Source of the DNA: Aquipseudomonas ullengensis
GTDB taxonomy: Bacteria > Pseudomonadota > Gammaproteobacteria > Pseudomonadales > Pseudomonadaceae
Direction of reading: 5' to 3'
Assembly: GCF_014174475.1 (NCBI RefSeq)
Contig: NZ_JACJUD010000002.1
Location: 422,422-486,421, forward strand
DNA: 64,000 nucleotides
A model generated the notes under the pieces. The model saw only the letters and a program-made list of their open reading frames with translations. It did no database searches and had not been told where the DNA came from. Below are positions 43,419 to 52,309 of the stretch, in pieces (the stretch's first letter is position 1; every line of letters starts with the position of its first letter). Both the position numbers and the translations under genes were made by a program.

Positions 43419-46280
43419 TTAACCGGCCACCAGCACGCGGATCGCTTCCAGGCGCAGGGCGGCCTTGTCGAAGAACGCCAGGCCGCTTTCCAGTTGCTTG
43501 CGCAGGGCATCGATCTCGCTGTCGCGCACCGTCGGGTTGACTGCCTGCAGGGCGGTCAGACGGCCGATTTCCTCGCCCAGGCTGTCGATGAAGCGCTTGC
43601 GCGCCGCTTCGACCCGCTCGACATGGCGTGGCGCGATCTTCGCCTCGGTGGCGTTGATCTGCTTGCTCAGCACCTCGCGCTGGGCCTGGATGAACTTGTT
43701 GGCGCTGGCGCGCGGCACGGTTTCCAGTTGGTCGTTGATGGTTTCGAAGGCCACCTTGCTGGCCAGGTCGTTGCCGTTGCCATCGAGCAGGCAGCGCAGC
43801 GCCACCGGCGGCAGGAAGCGCCCGAGTTGCAGCGAGCGCGGTGCCACCACTTCGCTGACGTAGAGCATTTCCAGCAGCACGGTGCCGGGCTTGAGCGCCT
43901 TGTTCTTGATCAGCGCGACGGCGGTGTTGCCCATCGAGCCGGACAGCACCAGGTCCATGCCGCCCTGCACCATGGGGTGTTCCCAGGTGAGGAACTGCAT
44001 GTCTTCGCGCGACAGCGCCTGGTTACGGTCGTAGGTGACGGTCACGCCTTCGTCGTCGCCCAGTGGGAAGCCGGCGTCGAGCATCTTCTCGCCCGGCTTG
44101 AGCACCAGGGCGTTTTCCGAATGGTCTTCGCTGTCGATGCCGAAGGCGTCGAACAGCTCTTCCATGTAGATCGGCAGGGCGTACTGGTCATCCTGCTCGG
44201 CGATGTCCTCGACCAGGCGCTCACCGCTACCGGCGCCACCGGAGTTGAGCTCCAGCAGGCGGTCGCGGCCGCTGTGCAGCTCGCTTTCCAGGCGCTCGCG
44301 CTCGGTTTTGGCTTCGTCGAGCAGGGTTTGCCAGCTTTTGTCGTCGCTGTCTTCCAGCAGCGGCAGCAGGCGCGGGCCGAACTGGTGCTGCAGGGCGTTG
44401 CCGGTCGGGCAGGTGTTGAGGAAGGCGTTCAGCGCCTGGTGGTACCACTGGAACAGACGCTCTTGCGGGCTGTTCTCCAGGTACGGCACGTGCAGCTGGA
44501 TGGTGTGTTTCTGGCCGATACGGTCGAGACGGCCGATGCGCTGCTCGAGCAGGTCCGGGTGGGCCGGCAGGTCGAACAGCACCAGGTGGTGGCTGAACTG
44601 GAAGTTGCGGCCTTCACTGCCGATTTCCGAGCAGATCAGCACCTGGGCGCCGAATTCCTCGTCGGCGAAGTAGGCGGCGGCGCGGTCGCGCTCGAGGATG
44701 CTCATGCCCTCGTGGAACACCGTGGCCGGGATGCCGGAGCGCACGCGCAGGGCGTCTTCCAGGTCCATGGCGGTTTCGGCGTGGGCGCAGATCACCAGCA
44801 CCTTGAACTTCTTGAGCATCTTCAGGGTGTCGATCAGCCAGTCGACGCGCGGGTCGAACTTCCACCAGCGCTCTTCTTCGCCGGTTTCCAGCTGGGCCTG
44901 GTAGCTGACTTCCGGGTACAGGTCGGCATGTTCGCCAACCGGCAGCTCCATGTATTCCGAAGGGTTGGCCAGCGGGTAGGGGTGCAGCAGGCGCTCGGGG
45001 AAGCCCTGCACGGCGGCGCGGGTGTTGCGGAACAGTAGGCGGCCGGTGCCGTGGCGATCCAGCAGCTCGCGCACCAGGCGCGCAGCGGCTTCGCTGTCGC
45101 CATCGGTGACGGCGGCCAGCAGCGCCTCGCCTTCGTTGCCGAGGAAGCCCTTGATGGTGGCGTGGGCCTGCTCGGACAGGCGGCCTTCGTCGAGCAGTTC
45201 CTGCACGGCTTCGGCGATTGGCTTGTAGTTGGCACTCTCGGCGCGGAACGCGGCGAGATCGTGGAAACGGTTGGGGTCGAGCAGGCGCAGGCGGGCGAAG
45301 TGGCTTTCCAGGCCCAGCTGTTCCGGGGTAGCGGTGAGCAGCAGGACGCCAGGGATGACCTCGGCCAGTTGCTCGACCAGGCGGTATTCGTCGCTGGCCT
45401 TTTCCGGGTGCCAGACCAGGTGGTGGGCTTCGTCGACCACCAGCAGGTCCCAGCCGGCGGCGAAGGCGGCGTTCTGCGCCTTCTCACTGTCCTTCAGCCA
45501 TTCCAGCGAGACGAGGGCCAACTGGGTGTCTTCGAAGGGGTTGTCGGCATCGCTTTCGACAAAGCGCTCGGCGTCGAACAGGGCGACTTCCAGGTTGAAG
45601 CGCCGGCGCATTTCCACCAGCCATTGGTGCTGCAGGTTCTCCGGCACCAGGATGAGGATGCGCGAGGCGCGGCCGCAGAGCAGCTGGCGGTGGATCACCA
45701 GGCCGGCTTCGATGGTCTTGCCCAGGCCCACTTCGTCGGCCAGCAGGACGCGCGGGGCGACCCGGTCCGCGACCTCTCTGGCGATATGCAACTGGTGGGC
45801 TATGGGCTGCGAGCGGGTGCCACCCAGGCCCCACAGGTCGGACTGCAGCAGGCGGCTCTGGTGGTCGAGGGTGTGGTAGCGCAGGGCGAACCAGCTCAAC
45901 GGGTCGATCTGCCCGGCGAACAGGCGATCGCTGGCCAGGCGGAACTGGATGAAGTTGGACAGCTGGGTTTCCGGCAGGCTGTAGGGCGCGTGCTGGGCAT
46001 CGAAGCCGTGGTAGACCAGCAGGCCGTCGACGTCCTCAACCTCCTGCACGGTCATCTTCCAGCCCTCGAAGTGAGTGATTTCGTCACCCGGGGCGAAGCG
46101 CACGCGGGTCAGCGGCGCGTTGCGCTGCGCGTACTGGCGGGTTTCCCCGGTGGCGGGGTAGAGCACAGTGAGCAGGCGGCCATCCGTCATCAGGATGGTG
46201 CCCAGGCCGAGTTCTGCCTCGCTGTCGCTGATCCAGCGTTGCCCCGGTTGATATTGCTGCACAGTGCCACTACTTGCCAT
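43419..46280 (-). CDS. rapA: RNA polymerase-associated Swi2/Snf2 ATPase RapA
   Basis: 953 residues, matching RapA/HepA. N-terminal Tudor-like domains (about 8-110, [20 protein letters not shown]) precede the two-lobed ATPase: motif [15 protein letters not shown], motif [32 protein letters not shown], then lobe 2 with [15 protein letters not shown] and the motif VI region [22 protein letters not shown]-terminal RapA-specific domain follows. RapA binds RNA polymerase and promotes its recycling. It is divergent from the 98-aa gene; rapA, this gene and the alkB-like gene form a conserved Pseudomonas neighbourhood. Confidence 0.96.
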   Translation of the reverse strand: MASSGTVQQYQPGQRWISDSEAELGLGTILMTDGRLLTVLYPATGETRQYAQRNAPLTRVRFAPGDEITHFEGWKMTVQEVEDVDGLLVYHGFDAQHAPYSLPETQLSNFIQFRLASDRLFAGQIDPLSWFALRYHTLDHQSRLLQSDLWGLGGTRSQPIAHQLHIAREVADRVAPRVLLADEVGLGKTIEAGLVIHRQLLCGRASRILILVPENLQHQWLVEMRRRFNLEVALFDAERFVESDADNPFEDTQLALVSLEWLKDSEKAQNAAFAAGWDLLVVDEAHHLVWHPEKASDEYRLVEQLAEVIPGVLLLTATPEQLGLESHFARLRLLDPNRFHDLAAFRAESANYKPIAEAVQELLDEGRLSEQAHATIKGFLGNEGEALLAAVTDGDSEAAARLVRELLDRHGTGRLLFRNTRAAVQGFPERLLHPYPLANPSEYMELPVGEHADLYPEVSYQAQLETGEEERWWKFDPRVDWLIDTLKMLKKFKVLVICAHAETAMDLEDALRVRSGIPATVFHEGMSILERDRAAAYFADEEFGAQVLICSEIGSEGRNFQFSHHLVLFDLPAHPDLLEQRIGRLDRIGQKHTIQLHVPYLENSPQERLFQWYHQALNAFLNTCPTGNALQHQFGPRLLPLLEDSDDKSWQTLLDEAKTERERLESELHSGRDRLLELNSGGAGSGERLVEDIAEQDDQYALPIYMEELFDAFGIDSEDHSENALVLKPGEKMLDAGFPLGDDEGVTVTYDRNQALSREDMQFLTWEHPMVQGGMDLVLSGSMGNTAVALIKNKALKPGTVLLEMLYVSEVVAPRSLQLGRFLPPVALRCLLDGNGNDLASKVAFETINDQLETVPRASANKFIQAQREVLSKQINATEAKIAPRHVERVEAARKRFIDSLGEEIGRLTALQAVNPTVRDSEIDALRKQLESGLAFFDKAALRLEAIRVLVAG

Positions 46281-46446
46281 GGAAAGCCCTACCTGCGAAA
46301 AAAGCCGCGTATGTTATCGGAACGCCGCGCCCAGAGCGACGTCCCGCTGAATCTATCGGTCGGCCTCGAGTCCAAAGTGTAGCGAGCGCTGGTTCAAGTT
46401 GATGGCCGTCTGGCCGACAGCCGTTCTATCTAGGGGAGATAAACCG

Positions 46447-46743
46447 ATGCTGCCGCCCATCCCTCATAGTCTGGCCCCCATCACCGCCCAGCAGGACGTG
46501 ATCAAGCCGCGCCCGGACATTCAGCCGGTCACTCCGGTGAATGAGAGCAGCCAGGAAAGCGCGGTGGAGCTGGATCGTCGTCACCCGCAGGAAGCCGAGG
46601 AGCTGCTGCGCGAGGAGCAGCGCCGTCGCCAGCGCCGTGGCTACACCCCCGAGGAGATCGCCGAGGGCGAGGTGGCGAAGAAGGATGAAGAAGCCCTCGA
46701 CGAATTGCCCCGCCAGGGGCTGTGGGTAGATGTGGAAGTCTGA
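46447..46743 (+). CDS. Conserved Pseudomonas hypothetical protein next to rapA
   Basis: 98 residues. N-terminal LPPIPHSLAPITAQQDVIKP then RPDIQPVTPV is proline-rich. The middle is a charged helix (EEAELLREEQRRRQRRGYTP-like), and the end LPRQGLWVDVEV is a conserved tail in this family as I remember it. Homologues are sometimes mislabelled aspartate-semialdehyde dehydrogenase; nothing here supports that. The ATG at 46447 follows GGGGAG. It precedes the AlkB-like gene by 38 nt and is probably co-transcribed. Confidence 0.75.
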   Translation: MLPPIPHSLAPITAQQDVIKPRPDIQPVTPVNESSQESAVELDRRHPQEAEELLREEQRRRQRRGYTPEEIAEGEVAKKDEEALDELPRQGLWVDVEV

Positions 46744-46781
46744 AGCGCAGACAATCCCTATCCCGCCTGCCATTGATCGCC

Positions 46782-47384
46782 ATGGACCTGTTCGATACCC
46801 CTACCGTGCAACTGCCCGACGCCGAGCTGGAGTTTCTGCCGCATTGGCTGGACGCCGCCTGCGCGGATCGCTGGCTGGCGCAATTGCAGGCCGAGACGCC
46901 CTGGGAGCAGCCGCAGGTGTTCCTGCATGGCAAGCACTACCCGGTGCCGCGCCTGTTGGCCTGGTACGGCGATGCGCAGGCCAGCTATCGCTATTCCGGC
47001 CTGATCCATCAGCCGCTGCCCTGGACAGCGCTGCTGGCCGAGATTCGCGCGGCGGTGGAGCAGGTTGCTGGCCAGCGCCTGAATGGTGTGCTGCTCAACT
47101 ATTACCGCGACGGCAACGACTCGATGGGCTGGCACAGCGACGACGAGGCGGTGCTGGGGCGTGATCCGCTGATCGCTTCGCTCAACCTTGGTGGCACGCG
47201 GCGCTTCGATCTGCGGCGCAAGGGGCAGACGCGCATCGAGCATTCGCTGGAGCTGGGGCATGGCGCGCTGCTGGTCATGCGTGGCGCAACCCAGCATTAT
47301 TGGCAACATCAGGTGGCGAAGACCGGCAAGTCGGTGGCGCCCCGACTCAACCTTACATTCCGTCTGATCCGGATCCAGCCATGA
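46782..47384 (+). CDS. AlkB-like 2-oxoglutarate/Fe(II)-dependent dioxygenase
   Basis: 200 residues with the 2OG-oxygenase core. LLNYYRDGNDSMGWHSDDE contains the Fe-ligand HxD, HYWQHQV the distal His, and RLNLTFR the 2OG-binding Arg pair; SLNLGGTRRFDLRRKG is the nucleobase-side strand. This is closer to human ALKBH2/3-like bacterial proteins than to E. coli AlkB. The expected role is oxidative demethylation repair of alkylated DNA or RNA. The ATG at 46782 has no strong ribosome binding site. The stop overlaps the next small gene (ATGA). Confidence 0.9.
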   Translation: MDLFDTPTVQLPDAELEFLPHWLDAACADRWLAQLQAETPWEQPQVFLHGKHYPVPRLLAWYGDAQASYRYSGLIHQPLPWTALLAEIRAAVEQVAGQRLNGVLLNYYRDGNDSMGWHSDDEAVLGRDPLIASLNLGGTRRFDLRRKGQTRIEHSLELGHGALLVMRGATQHYWQHQVAKTGKSVAPRLNLTFRLIRIQP

Positions 47385-47539
47385 GCAATGACGACAAGCT
47401 GATCGACTTCGGTGCCGAGCGCGACAAGCGCATCCACGACCTGCGCGACAAGAAGCTCGACGAGATGCGCCAGGCCTTCGAGCAGGCGTTGCCGCTGAGC
47501 AAGGCCAAGAAGAAGGTCAAGAAGCCGAAGAAGCGTTAG
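47381..47539 (+). CDS. Small basic protein, hypothetical
   Basis: 52 residues: an acidic start MSNDDKLIDFGAERDKRIHD, a charged helix (DLRDKKLDEMRQAFEQALPL) and a lysine-rich tail SKAKKKVKKPKKR. It overlaps the AlkB-like gene by 4 nt, implying coupled translation. The lysine tail suggests nucleic-acid or ribosome contact, which is inference from composition only. Confidence 0.65.
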   Translation: MSNDDKLIDFGAERDKRIHDLRDKKLDEMRQAFEQALPLSKAKKKVKKPKKR

Positions 47540-47550
47540 CCCCACTTCTA

Positions 47551-47592
47551 TTGACCTCGGTCAATATCCCCTCAGGCCCCTGCGCGTATCTT
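47551..47592 (+). promoter_or_regulatory. ANR/FNR-type class II promoter of the ccoM-like gene
   Basis: TTGACCTCGGTCAA (47551-47564) is a perfect palindrome matching TTGAY-N4-RTCAA. A -10 TATCTT lies at 47587-47592. A start near 47599 puts the box centre at -41.5, the class II FNR position. This predicts activation by ANR under low oxygen. Confidence 0.65.
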
Positions 47593-47630
47593 GAAGCCAT
47601 CTCCAACAGGCTCCCCGCAGGAGGCCCACC

Positions 47631-47753
47631 ATGTTTATCGATACTGTGGTTCTCGCCGGCATCGGCACAGTCGCTCTGATGTTCGCCTTCTTCGGCGGCG
47701 TCGGCTTTTTCATCTGGAAGGATGCCCATCGGGTACCGGTCAAAGCTGACTGA
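47631..47753 (+). CDS. ccoM: Small cbb3 oxidase-type subunit, CcoM-like, single-TM protein
   Basis: 40 residues: MFIDTVVLAGIGTVALMFAF then FGGVGFFIWKDAHRVPVKAD. One membrane helix (about 6-29) is followed by a short basic tail with FIWKDAHR. Size, helix and tail fit CcoM, the tiny extra subunit described for the P. stutzeri cbb3 cytochrome oxidase. The ribosome binding site GCAGGAGG is strong, and the promoter carries an ANR box, as expected for a low-oxygen oxidase component. The structural cco genes are not in the window. The name rests on remembered resemblance. Confidence 0.65.
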   Translation: MFIDTVVLAGIGTVALMFAFFGGVGFFIWKDAHRVPVKAD

Positions 47754-47787
47754 TCCTTCCGGTTCACGTGCACGCAAGGCAATTTAG

Positions 47788-47813
47788 GGCGACTTCGGTC
47801 GCCCATTTTTTGT
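47788..47813 (+). terminator. Rho-independent terminator after the ccoM-like gene
   Basis: GGGCGAC, TTCG and GTCGCCC form a stem followed by ATTTTTTG. It is 35 nt downstream of the small gene's stop. Confidence 0.8.
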
Positions 47814-47880
47814 TCTTCGCGGATTGATGCGGAGCTTTTGGGGCTGGGCTGTTTACTGAGTGTTCCGAGGCCTCTGGTTT

Positions 47881-48105
47881 CGCCCTCCCGGGCGAGTCAC
47901 TTTCTCTTTGCTCGCGCGAAAGAGAAAGTAACCAAAGAGAAAGCGCGCCCGGCATCCGGGTTTCGCTACGCGAAACTTCCCTCGCTCCGGTGTTGCTCCG
48001 GAGGCCGGCGTACAAGGGCCATCCCTGGCCCTTTACGCCTCTCGCCGCATCCATGCGGCTCACTCCCCTACGCAACACCTACGCTCGGCCTCCTGACGGG
48101 ATCTT
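47881..48105 (+). repeat. Long dispersed repeat, copy D
   Basis: It starts CGCCCTCCCGGGCGAGTCAC and has the TTTCTCTTTG/AAAGAGAAAG hairpin, GCATCCGGGTTTCG, AAGGGCCATCCCTGGCCC and CTCGGCCTCCTGACGG. It matches copy B in reverse orientation. Confidence 0.85.
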
Positions 48106-48159
48106 GGCTCCGAGTCGCCTGAAGGCTTTTGCTCTTTTCTTGTTCTGTTTGTACGGACC

Positions 48160-48480
48160 ATCAGGCAACACCAACTCCCCCTTCAGTAGGGTGAACGGAA
48201 TCGTCGTGACACGGAGCGAAGCGAAGTAACAGCCGTAGGCTGGCCCGAAGGGCGAGCGAAGCGAGTCAAGGGGTTGAGCGGCATGGATGCCGCGAGAGCC
48301 GCGATGGGCCAGGGATGGCCCTTCGCGGCGGGCCCCTGGAGCGATGATGGAGTGAAACGAAGTAACAGCCGAAGGCTGGTCACGAACCCCGGCGTAGCCG
48401 GGGCCGGATGCAGGGGTGGCCTTCTCTTTGGTTACTTTCTCTTGGCCAGACAAGAGAAAGTGACTCGCCCGGGAGGGCGA
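48160..48480 (-). repeat. Long dispersed repeat, copy E (inverted)
   Basis: Read on the minus strand, it matches copies A and C: CAACACCA..CCCCTTCAG, ACGGAATCGT, GGGGTTGAGCGGCATGGATG, GGGCCAGGGATGGCCCTTCG. The outer end carries the CTTTGGTTACTTTCTCTTGG arm shared with copies B and D. D and E form an inverted pair about 55 bp apart. Confidence 0.82.
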
Positions 48481-48533
48481 AACCAGAAGTATCGAAGCAC
48501 TCGGCAGATAGCTATGCCCAGGGCCGGCCTGTC

Positions 48534-49613
48534 TCAGTCCAGCCGCTTACTTACCCGAGTAACCGCCAGCGCCAGCAGAACAATGGCAAACACCAACAGC
48601 ACCACCATCTCCAGCCATAAATCGAGCAACCCCGCCTCACGCAGCATGATGCCGCGCGCCAGGCGCAGGTAGTGGGTGAGCGGCATCAGCTCGGCAAACC
48701 ACTGCGCCACCTTGGGCATGCCGGCAAAGGGGAACATGAACCCCGAGAGCAGGATCTGCGGCAGAAAGGTAAAGAAGGCGATCTGCATGGCCTGGAACTG
48801 CGTGGTGGTCAGGGTCGAGATGTACACCCCCAGGGCCAGGCTGGCGACGATGAACAGCAGCGACGCGCCGTACAGCTCCAGCAGCGAACCGCGTACCGGC
48901 ACGCCGAACAACCAGTAGCCGACCACCAGGATCACCGTGACCTGGATCAGGCCGATGCCAACGAAAGGCAGCACCTTGCCGAGGGTCAGCTCCCAGGGCG
49001 ACACCGGCGTGGCAATGAGCATTTCCAGGTTGCCGTGCTCGCGCTCGCGCACCAGGGCCACGGCAGTGAACAGCACCATGGTCATGGTGACGATCACCCC
49101 GATCAGCCCGGGCACTGTGTTCAGCGGCGCCAGGCGTTCCGGGTTGTAGAAGTTGACCACTTCCACGCCTTGCTCGTTCTGCCAGCCGGGCAGCGGGTAG
49201 GCCGCCAGTTGGCGCGCCGAGGCCTGCACGCTCTGGTCGGAGCCATCGACCACCAGTTGCAGCGGCGCGCGGTCATGGCGCTGCAGGCGTGCCTCGAAAT
49301 CGCTGGGCACCACCAGCGCCGCGCTGATCTTGCCTTCGCGCAGCAGGCGGTCGATTTCCTGCGGGGTGTTGAGGTGGTAGCGCAGGTCGAGCACCTGGCT
49401 GGAGGCGATTTCCGCGATCACCTCGCGCGAGTTGGCGGTGTTGGCCTGGTCCAGCACGGCCGCGTCCATGCCGCGGATGTCGGTGTTGATGGCATAGCCG
49501 AACAACACCAGTTGCAGCAGCGGTACGCCGGCGATCATGACGAAGGTCAGTTTGTCGCGGCGCAGTTGGCGCAGTTCCTTGATCACGATGGCGAACAGGC
49601 GGCGCAGGTTCAT
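48534..49613 (-). CDS. ABC-2 type export permease (YhhJ/YbhR-like)
   Basis: 359 residues. TM1 (about 22-42) is followed by a large periplasmic region, then about five helices between 165 and 355 (VPGLIGVIVTMTMVLFTAVA, VLPFVGIGLIQVTVILVVGY, LLFIVASLALGVYISTL and others). The ABC-2 signature REREHGNLEMLIATPVSPWE is present. It is the last gene of the operon and overlaps the ATPase gene by 4 nt (ATGA). With the ATPase and the HlyD-type protein it should export a hydrophobic drug or lipid-like compound. Confidence 0.9.
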   Translation of the reverse strand: MNLRRLFAIVIKELRQLRRDKLTFVMIAGVPLLQLVLFGYAINTDIRGMDAAVLDQANTANSREVIAEIASSQVLDLRYHLNTPQEIDRLLREGKISAALVVPSDFEARLQRHDRAPLQLVVDGSDQSVQASARQLAAYPLPGWQNEQGVEVVNFYNPERLAPLNTVPGLIGVIVTMTMVLFTAVALVREREHGNLEMLIATPVSPWELTLGKVLPFVGIGLIQVTVILVVGYWLFGVPVRGSLLELYGASLLFIVASLALGVYISTLTTTQFQAMQIAFFTFLPQILLSGFMFPFAGMPKVAQWFAELMPLTHYLRLARGIMLREAGLLDLWLEMVVLLVFAIVLLALAVTRVSKRLD

Positions 49614-50548
49614 GGCGTGGCCTGCACAGGATTGCGGGTGACGCTGACGAACACGTCTTCCAGGTTGGCCGGGGCGTCTTGCAGATCGGCACGGATGCCC
49701 TGTTCGCGCAGGCGGGTTTCGATGGCGGCGCGTGAATCGGCGCTGGCGCAGAGTACGCGCAGGGTGGCACCGATCTGCGCCATGGCCAGCACGTCGGGGC
49801 TGCCTTCCAGGGTGCGCTGCGCCTGGCGTGGCTGCGCGCAGTGGATCAACAGCGGGTGGCCGGGCAGGGCATCCATCAGCTCCTGCGGGCTACCGTCGGC
49901 GACCAGGCGGCCTGCGTCGAGGATGCCCAGGCGGGTGCAGCGCTCGGCCTCGTCCATGTAGTGGGTGGAGACCAGCAGGGTGGTGCCGGCGTCGGCCAGT
50001 TCGAACAGCGAGTCCCAGAATTCGCGGCGCGACTGCGGATCGACCGCGCTGGTGGGTTCGTCGAGCAACAGCAGATCGGGCTTGTGCAGCACCGCGCCGG
50101 CCAGGGCCAGGCGCTGCTTCTGTCCGCCGCTGAGGGTGCCGGCCATCTGCGTGCGGCGGTCGGCCAGCCAGTAGCGCTCCATCACTTCGTCGATGCGCTG
50201 GCGCGCTTCACGGCGGCCCAGGCCCTGCACGGTGGCGAGGAACTCGAGGTTCTCGTAGACGCTGAGGTCTTCGTAGAGGGAGAACTTCTGGGTCATGTAG
50301 CCGATACGCCGCTTCAGTTCTTCGGCGTCACGCGGGATCTGGCAGCCAAGCACCTCGATCTCGCCTTCGCTGGGCAGCAGCAGGCCGCAGAGCATGCGGA
50401 TGGTGGTGGACTTGCCGCAGCCGTTGGGGCCGAGGAAGCCGAACACTTCGGCACGGGGTACGCTGAGGTCGAGGTGGTCGACCGCGGTCAGGCTACCGAA
50501 GCGTTTGCTCAGGCCGCGTGCGCGGATCACCAGGTCGGTGTCATTCAT
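49610..50548 (-). CDS. ABC exporter ATP-binding protein (YbhF-half-like)
   Basis: 312 residues. Walker [20 protein letters not shown]-loop [16 protein letters not shown], signature [15 protein letters not shown], Walker [13 protein letters not shown] and switch HYMDEAERC are all intact, followed by a C-terminal DrrA-type extension. Unlike E. coli YbhF, which has two ATPase domains, only one is present. It overlaps both neighbours (8 nt with the HlyD gene, 4 nt with the permease gene). Confidence 0.92.
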   Translation of the reverse strand: MNDTDLVIRARGLSKRFGSLTAVDHLDLSVPRAEVFGFLGPNGCGKSTTIRMLCGLLLPSEGEIEVLGCQIPRDAEELKRRIGYMTQKFSLYEDLSVYENLEFLATVQGLGRREARQRIDEVMERYWLADRRTQMAGTLSGGQKQRLALAGAVLHKPDLLLLDEPTSAVDPQSRREFWDSLFELADAGTTLLVSTHYMDEAERCTRLGILDAGRLVADGSPQELMDALPGHPLLIHCAQPRQAQRTLEGSPDVLAMAQIGATLRVLCASADSRAAIETRLREQGIRADLQDAPANLEDVFVSVTRNPVQATP

Positions 50549-51500
50549 CGCTGGCCCGTTCCGCGTGCAGGGGCAGGCCGGCGGGCAGCTGGCGCGCGGC
50601 GTCGCCTTCGAGCAGCAGTTCGCTGCGGTACATCAGGCGGCTGGCGTCATCGCCGGTCAGGGCGTAGTAGGGAGTGAAGCTGGCTTCGCTGTGGATGCTG
50701 CGCACGCGGGCCTTGAACGGCTGCTCGATGCCTTCGACATACACGCGCATCGGGTCGCCGATCTTCACCTGGGCGCGCAGGTTGGAGGGAATGAACACGC
50801 GCGCATAGGGCGCCTCGCCGACCAGCAGGCTGACCAGTTCGGAGCCTGCGGCGGGCTGGTCGCCGATCTTGAACGGCAGGGCATCCACACGCCCGGCACG
50901 GGGTGCGCGCAGGCTCAGGTGTTCACGGCCCACCTGCAGTTGCGCCAGGTTGCCGCGCGCGGCGTCCAGCGCGGCCGCAGCTTGTTCGAGCTGTTCGGGG
51001 CGGGTGCCGTTGGTCAGCTCGCGCAGCTGCGCCTCGGCATTGCGGGTGGCGGCGCTGGCCTGGTCGCGGGCGGCGCGCGAGCGGTCCAGCTCGGCGATGG
51101 CCACCTGCTTGCGCTGGTAGAGGGCGGCGATGCGCTGGAAGTTGCGCTCGCTGTCGACCTGTTCGGCCCGGTTGCGCGCCAGGGTGGCGCGGGCTGCGTC
51201 GATGGTTTCGACCCGTGCGCCGTTGCTCAGCTCGGCCAGGCGCGCGCTGTTCTGCGCCACTTCGGCGCTGGCCTGGGCGATGCGAGCGTCCTGGCGGCGC
51301 GGGTCGAGTTCCAGCAGCAGCTGACCGGCTTCGACCGGGTCGCCTTCGGCCACATGCCAGTTGAGGATGGTCTCCGACGCTTCGGCGGGGAGGGCGATAC
51401 GGTCCCATTCGAGACTGCCGAGCAGTTCATCGTGGCTGCTTTCACAGCCGCTCAGGGCGACTAGCAGCATGAGGCCGGCAAACAGGGGAAGAGGGCGCAT
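50541..51500 (-). CDS. HlyD/YbhG-type membrane fusion protein, lipoprotein
   Basis: 319 residues. The signal peptide ends in a lipobox (LVALSGC, Cys near 19), so it is a lipid-anchored adaptor. Biotinyl-lipoyl-like strands (NWHVAEGDPVEAGQLLLELD) flank a long coiled coil (about 75-180, many Ala/Arg/Gln heptads such as ARATLARNRAEQVDSERNFQ), then beta-barrel segments (LSLRAPRAGRVDALPFKIGD). It links an inner-membrane exporter to the outer membrane. Its ATG abuts the regulator's stop, so the regulator gene is the first of the operon. Confidence 0.9.
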   Translation of the reverse strand: MRPLPLFAGLMLLVALSGCESSHDELLGSLEWDRIALPAEASETILNWHVAEGDPVEAGQLLLELDPRRQDARIAQASAEVAQNSARLAELSNGARVETIDAARATLARNRAEQVDSERNFQRIAALYQRKQVAIAELDRSRAARDQASAATRNAEAQLRELTNGTRPEQLEQAAAALDAARGNLAQLQVGREHLSLRAPRAGRVDALPFKIGDQPAAGSELVSLLVGEAPYARVFIPSNLRAQVKIGDPMRVYVEGIEQPFKARVRSIHSEASFTPYYALTGDDASRLMYRSELLLEGDAARQLPAGLPLHAERASDE

Positions 51501-52154
51501 TCAGGCCTCCATGCCGTGGCTCAACAAGGCCAAGGTGTGGGCGATCAGCGCGTCGTCGCCGATCTGCGGGTTATCGAAAATGCCGCGCCAGAGCGGTGCA
51601 GCGGCGTAGGGCAGGATGGTCAGGCCCATCAGCGAGACCACCAGCAGGCGTGGGTCGAGCGCTGGGTTGAGGGCGCCACGGGCCTGGGCAGCGGCGAAGC
51701 GCTGGGCCAGCAGCAGCGGCACCATGGGCGCCACGCGGCTCATCAGCTGCTCACGGAGCAGGCCGCCTTCGCAGAGGATCTCGCGCACCCACAGCTGGGA
51801 CACCCAGGGGTGCTCGGCCACCGTGCGGCTCAGATCCCGGATGAACACGGTGACCAGCGCCTGCGGATCGTCGCCGGCCTGCTGCAGGCCCTCGGAGGCG
51901 CGCTGGATCAGGGGCAGGAAGCGCTCCTCGACCATCGCCTCGACCAGCTTCTGCTTGTTGCCGAAGTAGTAGTTGAGCAGGGCTGGAGTGACCCCGGCGC
52001 GCTCGGCAATCACGCGCAGGCTGGAGGCCTGGATGCCGTTGTGGGCGAACGCCTCTGTGGCCACGTCGAGCAGTTGCTGGCGTTGCCCCTGGGCATCGCC
52101 GGCGGGGCGGCCTGGAGTTCGGGGGGCTTTGTTGCGGGTGTCTGATTTGTCCAT
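51501..52154 (-). CDS. TetR-family repressor of the ABC export operon (CecR/YbiH-like)
   Basis: 217 residues. The N-terminal helix-turn-helix (about 25-75) reads RQQLLDVATEAFAHNGIQAS, SLRVIAERAGVTPALLNYYF, GNKQKLVEAM. The C-terminal domain resembles the CecR type (VSQLWVREILCEGGLLREQL). In E. coli CecR (YbiH) controls ybhGFSR, the same gene set as here, so autoregulation of this operon is likely. The ATG at 52154 was chosen over a TTG two codons upstream. A palindromic AT-rich candidate operator precedes it. Confidence 0.88.
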   Translation of the reverse strand: MDKSDTRNKAPRTPGRPAGDAQGQRQQLLDVATEAFAHNGIQASSLRVIAERAGVTPALLNYYFGNKQKLVEAMVEERFLPLIQRASEGLQQAGDDPQALVTVFIRDLSRTVAEHPWVSQLWVREILCEGGLLREQLMSRVAPMVPLLLAQRFAAAQARGALNPALDPRLLVVSLMGLTILPYAAAPLWRGIFDNPQIGDDALIAHTLALLSHGMEA

Positions 52155-52157
52155 GGT

Positions 52158-52186
52158 CAAATAATTAACTAATCAATTAATTAATT
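52158..52186 (-). promoter_or_regulatory. Candidate TetR operator, AT-rich repeat
   Basis: AATAATTAACTAATCAATTA ATTAATTG contains overlapping TTAACTAATCAATTAA and AATTAATTAATT motifs with near-dyad symmetry, immediately upstream of the regulator ATG. It stands out from the surrounding GC-rich DNA. The placement suits autoregulation. Confidence 0.5.
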
Positions 52187-52309
52187 GCAAGACCGTTTAT
52201 CCATTGCCTGGCTGGACGAATATAGATAGCCGGCTAATAATTAGCATTGTTCGATAAGCCTTCCGCAGAACCCGCTATGTTCAGATAGGACCTTCACTCG
52301 GTAGTCAGC

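Larger units (their letters stand above)
47754..48533. other. Intergenic region of about 780 bp made mostly of long repeats
   Basis: Apart from repeat copies D and E, it contains a short inverted motif after the ccoM-like gene (GGGCGACTTCGGTCGCCCAT TTTTTG, 47788-47813), a plausible Rho-independent terminator. No gene is seen. Confidence 0.6.
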
